Source of the DNA: Bacteroidales bacterium
GTDB lineage: Bacteria > Bacteroidota > Bacteroidia > Bacteroidales > JAOZVK01
Assembly (NCBI GenBank): GCA_029938185.1
Contig: JAOZVK010000304.1
Span: 1-7,069 of the forward strand
Length of the DNA: 7,069 nucleotides
Reading direction: 5' to 3'
The position numbers were made by a program, and so were the translations under genes. The notes below the pieces were generated by a model. The model was not told where the DNA came from. It searched no databases and saw nothing but the letters and a program-made list of their open reading frames with translations. Below are positions 1-4,928 of the stretch, piece after piece. The number at the start of each line of letters is the position of its first letter. Position 1 is the first letter of the stretch.

Positions 1-242
1 GCGTCAAACTTTGTGTAACTTTGCGGTTAAAAAGCGGCTAACTTAAAACTGCTAGCCCGCATTAGTACAAAAATAATTCAATCAGTAAGTTTATGAATAT
101 ATAAATGTTGAAAAACTTTTGTAACAATACTTATTCTACTGATTATTAATATGAAATCATGTAATATTTGTATGTTAATTCATACATAACTGCATACATC
201 AAAATACAATTATTTGGTATAAATTATTAAAAACTTAAATTT
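1..242. other. Non-coding leader region with a repeat remnant
   Basis: No convincing gene is seen on either strand here. The first ~32 bases are built from related short units (tttgtgtaactttgcggtta and similar). They resemble the gcaaaaa/tttttgcg repeats found again around 1490-1660. Positions 34-40 and 53-60 can pair as a 7-bp stem with one bulged C (gcggcta against tagcccgc). The rest is featureless AT-rich sequence leading to the small gene at 243. That the tttgcg units are a dispersed Bacteroidota intergenic repeat is recalled from general experience and was not tested. Confidence 0.4.
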
Positions 243-521
243 ATGGAAAATACAAAACATGAATTATTTTTAAAATTATCATACGAAACAAACGAAGATA
301 GTTATAAAGGACATGGCGATGCAGAGGAGGCTATGATTTACTCTATTGAGACCGAAATTGAAATTGGACTTGTTGATGACGGAGTAATTGAAAATTTTAA
401 AGTTAATAAATTTGACAAATCAAAGATATTGACTGATTTTCAAAATTGGAAAGTAGATAATGATATAAAAAATCTCAAGCCAGACGAAATAGTGAAAATG
501 TTTTTAGAAAATGTAAACTAA
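243..521 (+). CDS. Small acidic protein of unknown function (92 aa)
   Basis: I do not recognise this family. The frame starts with ATG preceded by an A/T-rich leader (aaacttaaattt), like the other genes here, and ends in TAA. The 92-residue product is rich in Asp, Glu, Asn and Lys. It has no signal peptide, no membrane segment and no Cys or His cluster, so it should be a soluble cytoplasmic protein. Residues ~27-60 look like alternating beta strands (MIYSIETEIEIGLVDDGVI, then a segment ending in FKVNKF). The C-terminal third looks helical (DEIVKMFLENV). The next gene on the same strand is 212 nt away, beyond a direct repeat, so co-transcription is doubtful. The codon style matches the neighbours. 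It is probably a real but uncharacterised gene. Confidence 0.6.
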   Translation: MENTKHELFLKLSYETNEDSYKGHGDAEEAMIYSIETEIEIGLVDDGVIENFKVNKFDKSKILTDFQNWKVDNDIKNLKPDEIVKMFLENVN

Positions 522-536
522 TAACATTATTAAGGA

Positions 537-562
537 AATTACGAATTATAAATTACGAATTA
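537..562. repeat. Direct repeat of a 12-mer (aattacgaatta)
   Basis: The 12-mer aattacgaatta occurs at 537-548 and exactly again at 551-562, and further aatta-like units follow. It lies 16 nt after the stop of the small gene. Runs of aattacg units are familiar as simple intergenic repeats in Bacteroidota, by recollection only. No function can be assigned. Confidence 0.6.
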
Positions 563-692
563 CTAATTGGGTTACACCTAAATATAAGTATCTTACAAAA
601 AACAAATCGGAAAGTTATTTTTTAACGATTCCATATTTATTGATATATTTAATTCTCAACAAAAAATATTAGTATTTACAATTTAGAATATA

Positions 693-700
693 TATTTTTG
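693..700 (+). promoter_or_regulatory. Possible Bacteroidota-type -7 box for the methyltransferase gene
   Basis: Positions 693-700 read tatttttg, which fits the TAnnTTTG -7 element known for Bacteroidota primary sigma factors. The implied start of transcription is near 707, leaving a ~27-nt leader before the ATG at 734. No TTTG -33 element is seen at the expected spacing. In sequence this AT-rich the match can easily occur by chance, so this is a weak call. Confidence 0.22.
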
Positions 701-733
701 TTTTTGAACAAAAAAATGAGAACAAAATAAACA

Positions 734-1282
734 ATGGAGAAGCAAGAAACAGCTTATCAATTAGAAGGTAAAACTTTGTATGAGCATCAAAAGAAAATAC
801 GTTTAAACAAAAATTATTTTTTTGCTCCATCAATAGTTGCATACAATTTGTACACACCATGGAACTATGGTAGTATTTTAAGAATAGCCGATGCAGCTGG
901 AAGCAAAGAGCTGCTTTTTGTTGTTGAACAGAAAATTCAAAATTTTAATAAAATAAAAAAAACTGCAAGAAATTGCGATTCATTTGTAAACTGGAAAACC
1001 GAAACAGTTGAACAATTTCATAATAAAAGTATTGATAGTTTTACTAATCTTATTGCAATAGAAATAACAAGCAATTCGGATAGTTTATATAATATAAATT
1101 TACCAAAATACTGTACTTTTGTGATAGGTAACGAGCGTAGTGGAATACCTTCTGAGGTTTTGAAAAAATGCAATAAAACAATTCATATACCCATGCATGG
1201 AGTTAATGGTTCGATGAATGTAAGTCATGCATTAGCAGTAGTTTTGTTTGAATGGCGAAGACAGTATTCCGATATACTTTAA
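734..1282 (+). CDS. SpoU/TrmH-family RNA 2'-O-ribose methyltransferase
   Basis: A SAM-dependent methyltransferase of the SPOUT class, expected to methylate a ribose 2'-hydroxyl in tRNA or rRNA in the cytoplasm. All three family motifs are visible. Motif 1 is at residues ~41-56 (TPWNYGSILRIADAAG), with N44, G46 and the presumed catalytic Arg R50. Motif 2 is at ~129-138 (FVIGNERSGI), part of the knotted SAM site. Motif 3 is at ~150-172 (HIPMHGVNGSMNVSHALAVV), with S160, N162 and S164. At 182 aa it is a minimal catalytic domain without the N-terminal substrate-binding domain seen in RlmB-type enzymes, closer in size to TrmL/TrmH-like proteins. Motif 1 has PWNYG where NxxNxG is commoner, a mild deviation. 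The ATG at 734 follows an A-rich leader and gives a sensible N-terminus. The family is confident; the modified nucleotide cannot be told from sequence. It appears to be a single-gene unit, followed by 678 nt of repeats and pseudogene. Confidence 0.9.
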   Translation: MEKQETAYQLEGKTLYEHQKKIRLNKNYFFAPSIVAYNLYTPWNYGSILRIADAAGSKELLFVVEQKIQNFNKIKKTARNCDSFVNWKTETVEQFHNKSIDSFTNLIAIEITSNSDSLYNINLPKYCTFVIGNERSGIPSEVLKKCNKTIHIPMHGVNGSMNVSHALAVVLFEWRRQYSDIL

Positions 1283-1316
1283 ATGGTACAATTATTCGAT
1301 GATACAATGGTACAAT
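1282..1316. repeat. Short direct repeat (aatggtacaat) at the methyltransferase stop
   Basis: The 11-mer aatggtacaat is at 1282-1292 and again at 1306-1316, offset by 24 nt. The first copy begins on the last base of the TAA stop. It is a simple intergenic repeat, and nothing indicates a regulatory role. Confidence 0.5.
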
Positions 1317-1661
1317 ATTTTGATTAATAATTGATAACAGTTTATTAATGTTAAAACTATAACCGTTTATAGTATACTTTAAAAGGTATTTAGATTATTA
1401 ACAGCGTAAGCGGTATTAAGTAGGTCGAGGACATTAAAATGGTGAAAATTAATTTTGATATGCTTAATCAATTTTGTAGCATTGTTCCACGCAAAAAATG
1501 AATGAGAACGAAATTTCACAAGCTATAACCTTTTGTGTTTTTTGCGTGAATAGTTTTGCGGTTTTTGCGTGGAATCTTATTTTCAGAATATTAAAATTAA
1601 TTTTGTAGCATTGTTCCACGCAAAAAACGCAAAATTAAGAATACGCTAAAAAACGCAAAAA
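1283..1661. other. Gene-free repeat zone before the GxxExxY remnant
   Basis: No intact gene is seen. The first part (1283-1440) is AT-rich and contains only the short direct repeat and a 7-bp hairpin (actataa 1356-1362 with ttatagt 1367-1373, loop ccgt). That hairpin lacks a T-tract, so it is not a convincing terminator. The second part (1440-1661) is built from cgcaaaaa units in both orientations; these repeats are listed separately. Within them, an ATG at 1498 opens a short frame (to TAG at 1606-1608) whose first residues, MNENEISQAI, look like a GxxExxY-protein start. The rest of that frame is repeat sequence. Confidence 0.6.
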
Positions 1662-1680
1662 ATGAATGAGAACGAAATTT
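1470..1680 (+). repeat. Two copies of a repeat that carries the start of a GxxExxY gene
   Basis: A 29-mer (starting aattttgtagcattgttcca) is identical at 1470-1498 and 1599-1627. A 28-mer that contains the codons for MNENEI is identical at 1489-1516 and 1653-1680. In copy 1 the two overlap without a break. In copy 2 they are separated by about 35 extra bases made of cgcaaaa and cgctaaaaaa units. The arrangement looks like a duplication of the 5' end of the pseudogene together with its leader, followed by expansion of the A-rich units in the second copy. The identities are read directly; the order of events is inferred. Confidence 0.8.
1551..1637. repeat. Inverted repeat with 24-nt arms (22 of 24 matched)
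   Basis: The left arm 1551-1574 (core gcggtttttgcgtggaa) and the right arm 1614-1637 (core ttccacgcaaaaaacgc) are reverse complements at 22 of 24 positions; one of the two exceptions is a G:U pair in RNA. The loop is 39 nt. The 13-nt core ttccacgcaaaaa also occurs at 1485-1497, so the left arm could pair upstream too. As DNA this resembles a palindromic intergenic element or the ends of a small non-autonomous element. As RNA it would form a stable stem. There is no T-tract after the right arm, so a terminator is unlikely. Confidence 0.75.
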
Positions 1681-1885
1681 TATATAAAGTATTGGTTCCA
1701 GTTTACTTGAATCAGCTTATGAAAATGCACTTGCTTATGATTTGAAAGTGTTAGGTTTCAACTTAAAGGCAACAAGTAGCAATGCCTTTTATATTAAAGA
1801 GATAAGACAGAAAGTTGGATATAGATTAGATTTATTAATAAATAATAAAAATATACACAACTGCAAAATCAGCAACAGAAAAGCG
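1662..1885 (+). pseudogene. Decayed GxxExxY-family protein (PDDEXK_3-like) gene
   Basis: Two reading frames together give a recognisable GxxExxY protein, a ~125-residue family of unknown role with a PD-(D/E)xK nuclease-like fold. The start ATG at 1662 gives MNENEI followed by LYKV, then loses the frame and ends at TGA 1743-1745. The body continues in another frame from about 1691: GSSLLESAYENALAYDLKVL holds the name-giving G-x-x-x-E-S-x-Y region, and KVGYRLDLLINNK holds the D of the nuclease-like core. That second frame has a stop at 1685-1687 and no proper start. Compared with the family as I recall it, about 30 nt are missing around 1680-1692, which causes the frameshift. The expected ELK motif after NNK is replaced by IHNCKIS, and the C-terminal part is gone. 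It cannot make a functional product. The body frame stays open into the MCP gene, which creates a misleading long ORF. Confidence 0.8.
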
Positions 1886-1960
1886 AGACCTAATTTTTTT
1901 CAAAACGATATTTTGGTCTTGTTGATAACGATAATTTTCAAAATCTATAAACGAAAAAAA

Positions 1961-3976
1961 ATGAAATTCACATCTTTAAAAATAAAATTAGCAATTACAA
2001 TAAGTATAGCTGTCGGTATAATATTTAGTTTAACAATATTTTATTCCGTAATTTCAAATAGAAAGATTGCAATTGAAAATTCAGAACGAGAAATGACTTT
2101 ACTTGCCAAAGAATATGCATTAAAAATTGAGGCAGAAATTGAAATTGGAATGGACGCTTCTAATACAATGGGAAGTGTGGCAAAATCACATAAAACAAGT
2201 TCCAATATTGATTTTAATAGAGCGGGAATGAATGATTTTTTAAAACAAGTTCTAAATGACAATCCTAGTTTTTTGGGAACTTATACATTTTGGGAAACAA
2301 ATTCTTTTGATGGCAAAGATAATGAGTATATTGGCAAAATAGGACATGATGAAACAGGACGATTTATTCCATACATATCAAAAGGAAAGAATAATGAAAT
2401 TATTGTGGAAGCTATTGTTGGTTATTCTGAAAACCCCGATTGGTATTCAATTCCCAAAAACACAAAAAAAGAAGCTATAATAGAACCTTACATTTATACC
2501 ATTCAAGGAAAAGTGGTGATAATGACTTCTCTTATAACACCAATAGTGGTTGATAATGTATTTGTTGGGCTTATAGGAGTTGATTTTGATATAAACTTTA
2601 TACAACATTTAGCCATTGATGCAAAAAATAAAATTTACAATGGAAATGCAGAAATATCAATAATAGCCAATAATGGAACTTATGCAGCAAATACCAAAAA
2701 TACTGAATATATTGGCAAAAATATTAGCGAATTTAATGACAACGAGATAATTAGTAAAATAAAAAAAGGTAAAATTTTTAAAACACAGAATAGCGAAATA
2801 TTAGAAATTAATGTTCCAATAAATATCGGAAAAACAACAACTGCATGGTCAGTAAATGTTTCTGTTCCAAAAGAAATAATTTTTGCAGACACAAACAAGC
2901 AAACATTAATTTTGATAATTATAGGAATTATATCTATTATTTTAATCATTTTTATATCATTGTATATTGCAAAAACTTTCACAAGACCAATAGGAAAAGT
3001 AGTAAAAGCCCTGCAGAAAATGTCTCAAAAACAGATAAATTTCCGAATGGATACAAAACGAAACGATGAAATAGGAACACTTTATAATTCAATAAATACG
3101 ATGAATAAAGTGTTTACTGAAATGATTACAGGAATTGATGAAACAGCAAGTTCTGTATTAACAGCGAGTAATCAATTAAGTTCCATTTCGCAGGAAATTT
3201 CGCAACGAGCAAATAAACAAGCAGCTACAACAGAGGAAGTTGCTACTTCTATGGAACAAATGCTTGCAATGATAAACTCAAACACTCAAAATGCTGAAAT
3301 GACAGAAAAAGCATCTACAAAATCAGCAAATGACATGAAACAAGGAAATGATATTTTTTTTAGAACAATAAAATCGGTAACAAAAATTAGCGAAAAAATA
3401 ACAATAATTACAGAAATTGCTAATAAAACAGATATTTTGTCAATAAATGCGGCAATTGAAGCAGCAAGAGCAGGCGAAGCTGGGAAAGGATTTTCAGTTG
3501 TGGCAAACGAAATACGAAAACTTGCCGATAAAACTCAACAAGCCTCTTCTAATATAGAAAAATTATCGAATGAAGGACGAGGTTACTCACAAATAACAAG
3601 TAAATTATTCGAAAAATTAATTCCTGAAATAATAAAAAGTGCCAAACTCGTAAATAACATTGTTTCAGCAGGAAAAGAACAGCAAAGCGCAGTTGAGAAT
3701 ATTAATATTTCAGTTCAACAACTCACAGAAATTACAAACGAAAATTCAGCCTCAGCCGAAGAAATGTCGTCATCAGCCGAAGAGTTATCAGCCCAAGCCG
3801 AACAGTTAAAAAGCATGATAGCTTCTTCTGTAAATGATATTACTGGAGTAAAACAAAATAGTAAGGATATTGACAACAACAAACAAAAAAAACAAATTTC
3901 AGAGCCTAACAATAAAGGATTTAATATGGTTTTATCAAATAATGATAAAGCTGATGATAAATTTGAAACTTTTTAA
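1961..3976 (+). CDS. Methyl-accepting chemotaxis protein, dCache sensor, with CheR-docking tail
   Basis: Inner-membrane chemoreceptor that senses a periplasmic ligand and controls CheA kinase. From ATG 1961 it has 671 residues. TM1 is at ~8-31. The periplasmic double-Cache-like domain spans ~35-310, with FDGKD 116-120, GHDETGRFIPY 128-138, DWY 160-162, EPYIYTIQGK 175-184 and GLIGVDFD 203-210. TM2 is at ~315-337 and HAMP at ~338-391 (RPI, NDEIGTL). The coiled-coil signalling domain runs ~392-620, with its conserved hairpin tip at ~484-520 (TDILSINAAIEAARAGEAGK). A polar linker, 625-666, ends in KFETF, fitting the x-[HFYW]-x-x-[HFYW] pentapeptide that tethers CheR/CheB. The Arg of the RPWY-type amino-acid-binding motif is absent (PDWY), so the ligand is open. 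The frame is open back to a TTG at 1742, but those 73 codons are GxxExxY remnant and junk, whereas ATG 1961 starts right at the basic residues before TM1 after an A-rich leader. A STAS-like gene follows 33 nt downstream. Confidence 0.92.
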   Translation: MKFTSLKIKLAITISIAVGIIFSLTIFYSVISNRKIAIENSEREMTLLAKEYALKIEAEIEIGMDASNTMGSVAKSHKTSSNIDFNRAGMNDFLKQVLNDNPSFLGTYTFWETNSFDGKDNEYIGKIGHDETGRFIPYISKGKNNEIIVEAIVGYSENPDWYSIPKNTKKEAIIEPYIYTIQGKVVIMTSLITPIVVDNVFVGLIGVDFDINFIQHLAIDAKNKIYNGNAEISIIANNGTYAANTKNTEYIGKNISEFNDNEIISKIKKGKIFKTQNSEILEINVPINIGKTTTAWSVNVSVPKEIIFADTNKQTLILIIIGIISIILIIFISLYIAKTFTRPIGKVVKALQKMSQKQINFRMDTKRNDEIGTLYNSINTMNKVFTEMITGIDETASSVLTASNQLSSISQEISQRANKQAATTEEVATSMEQMLAMINSNTQNAEMTEKASTKSANDMKQGNDIFFRTIKSVTKISEKITIITEIANKTDILSINAAIEAARAGEAGKGFSVVANEIRKLADKTQQASSNIEKLSNEGRGYSQITSKLFEKLIPEIIKSAKLVNNIVSAGKEQQSAVENINISVQQLTEITNENSASAEEMSSSAEELSAQAEQLKSMIASSVNDITGVKQNSKDIDNNKQKKQISEPNNKGFNMVLSNNDKADDKFETF

Positions 3977-4009
3977 CAAAAAGTTAAGTTTAACAATAAA
4001 AGATAAATT

Positions 4010-4411
4010 ATGATATTACACACAAGTAGTTACGTAGAAATAATCTACGAAAAAGACAATTCTTTTATTATTGATAAGTTTTTATCTGCAACAGAAAAAA
4101 TGAAAACAGAAGACTTTAAAAAAGAAATGCTTATTTTTGCAGAAAAATGTGAAGAATATAAACCAGAAAAAGAATTAGTGCATCTTCTTGACATGAAATA
4201 TGCAATTGTTCCAGATGTTCAAGATTGGATGAACAATAGTATTTTTCCGAGATATAAAAATATTATAAAACGTATGGCTTTTTTAATGCCCGAAGACTTA
4301 TTAGCACAAATGTCAGTAGAACAAACAATGGAAGAAGAAACAGGAGAAGGATTTACGCAGGCATATTTTGATAGTGAACAAAAAGCTCGTAAATGGTTAA
4401 TGGAAAAATAA
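4010..4411 (+). CDS. Small SpoIIAA/STAS-like domain protein (133 aa), probable MCP partner
   Basis: Soluble cytoplasmic protein with no membrane segment or signal peptide. The pattern fits the SpoIIAA-like (STAS/SEC14-type) fold: N-terminal strands (VEIIYEKDNSFIID, residues ~9-22), a helix ~34-49, a strand ending in an acidic turn (ELVHLLDMKYAI, ~55-66), a later strand (IKRMAFLMP, ~86-94), and a closing YFDSEQKARKWL (~119-130) like the 'vFd-ee-Al-WL' end of that family. Family membership is a judgement from these patterns, not a search result. No phosphorylatable Ser in the classic anti-anti-sigma position can be pointed to. It begins 33 nt after the MCP stop, with no terminator visible between, so the two are probably co-transcribed. 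It may relay or modulate receptor or stress signalling; that role is inference from position only. An alternative is an unrelated small orphan protein. Confidence 0.72.
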   Translation: MILHTSSYVEIIYEKDNSFIIDKFLSATEKMKTEDFKKEMLIFAEKCEEYKPEKELVHLLDMKYAIVPDVQDWMNNSIFPRYKNIIKRMAFLMPEDLLAQMSVEQTMEEETGEGFTQAYFDSEQKARKWLMEK

Positions 4412-4475
4412 AATAATGCAATACTCATTTTTAATTAATTTGCTTGACGTTTTGATGATTTTTATTTAAGCAAGT

Positions 4476-4554
4476 AAGACAGACAAGTAAAATAATCAAT
4501 TTTTTTCTGCACTTTATTTGAAAAATTTGATTATCTTGTTTGCCAGTCTGTTTT
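4476..4554. repeat. Imperfect inverted repeat downstream of the STAS-like gene
   Basis: Left arm segments aagacagac (4476-4484), acaag (4483-4487) and ataatcaa (4492-4499) face ttgattat (4527-4534), cttgt (4535-4539) and gtctgtttt (4546-4554). Pairing is interrupted by small bulges. A run of seven T (4500-4506) lies in the loop side rather than after the stem, so this is not a standard terminator. It could act as a transcription end for the chemosensory pair or be a decayed repeat. Confidence 0.4.
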
Positions 4555-4616
4555 GTGTAGATACAGAAAGAAAATTATTAGAATAAGTAAACGGATTGAT
4601 GAAAAAGTAAGTTTTC

Positions 4617-4712
4617 TCGCCCTGAAAGATAAGCATTAACATGGGGCAACGCCCTATGTATAAATGTATTCGTAAGCAAAAACGCCATGAAAAGGCAAAA
4701 GCAACACAATAA
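4617..4712 (+). repeat. Degenerate REP-like palindromic element
   Basis: The core is a perfect hairpin apart from one G:T pair: 4639-4647 (acatggggc) pairs with 4651-4659 (gccctatgt) around the loop aac. It is flanked by cgccctgaaaga (4619-4630) and by cgccatgaaaaggcaaaagc (4683-4702), two versions of a gccctgaaagggc-type unit. The local G+C is well above the surroundings. Elements with gccctgaaagggcaaaagca units are, from memory, dispersed in many Bacteroidota genomes; copy number here is untested. The frame ATG 4641 to TAA 4712 encodes a 23-residue Lys/Arg-rich peptide, which I take to be a by-product of the repeat. Confidence 0.55.
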
Positions 4713-4738
4713 AAAAAAGAATAAAATTAGAACTAATA

Positions 4739-4803
4739 ATATTGTTGTAATTTATTAATTTTTACAAGCCCAGGCTGGTGGCGGTAATTAAAAACAACAA
4801 TAT
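4739..4803. repeat. Inverted repeat with 10-bp perfect arms around a GC-rich centre
   Basis: The left arm atattgttgt (4739-4748) and right arm acaacaatat (4794-4803) are exact reverse complements. Between them is an AT-rich stretch with a GC-rich island at 4767-4784 (caagcccaggctggtggc). Inside the island, agcc and ggct can form a small stem (4769-4772 with 4775-4778). The function is unknown. It ends about 125 nt before the ATPase start and could be an operator, the end of a small element, or chance in AT-rich DNA. Confidence 0.4.
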
Positions 4804-4928
4804 AAGTAGTCTTACAAAAATTTTTCGGCATTTGTTTTTGTACAATTAGCTATATGATAGCAATTTATAAAAATGCGTAAGCCACATTAAATAGATAGAA
4901 GACCTTATATACAAAAATAATAAAAATT

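Larger units (their letters stand above)
4412..4928. other. Gene-free region (517 nt) with three repeat elements
   Basis: No supported gene is seen on either strand. The region holds an imperfect inverted repeat (4476-4554), a degenerate REP-like element (4617-4712) and a 10-bp-arm inverted repeat around a GC-rich centre (4739-4803), each listed separately. The last ~120 nt (4804-4928) are AT-rich and should contain the promoter of the ATPase operon, but no convincing TTTG / TAnnTTTG pair was found. No tRNA-like cloverleaf or riboswitch core was recognised. Confidence 0.6.

Noticed and set aside
669..860. Minus-strand frames, here and within the MCP, STAS-like and ATPase genes
   Set aside because: They overlap genes with strong family motifs on the + strand and their translations show no recognisable domain.
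1356..1373. Hairpin after the methyltransferase as an intrinsic terminator
   Set aside because: The stem is 7 bp and AT-rich and is not followed by a T-tract.
1450..1457. TAnnTTTG promoter-like match (also at 1598-1605)
   Set aside because: Both are taattttg within repeat or AT-rich sequence and have no TTTG -33 element at proper spacing; expected by chance.
1470..1680. CRISPR array
   Set aside because: There are only two unequal copies with no regular spacers, one orientation is inverted, and the copies contain coding remnant.
1742..1960. Start of the chemoreceptor at the TTG codon
   Set aside because: The 73 extra codons encode GxxExxY remnant and low-complexity sequence, and would put ~80 unrelated residues before TM1. 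ATG 1961 fits the MCP N-terminus.
4641..4712. 23-codon basic ORF as a small gene
   Set aside because: It lies wholly inside a palindromic REP-like element and has no recognisable family; more likely a by-product of the repeat.
4412..4928. tRNA, riboswitch or integron attC site
   Set aside because: No cloverleaf, known aptamer core or paired RYYYAAC / GTTRRRY boxes were found.
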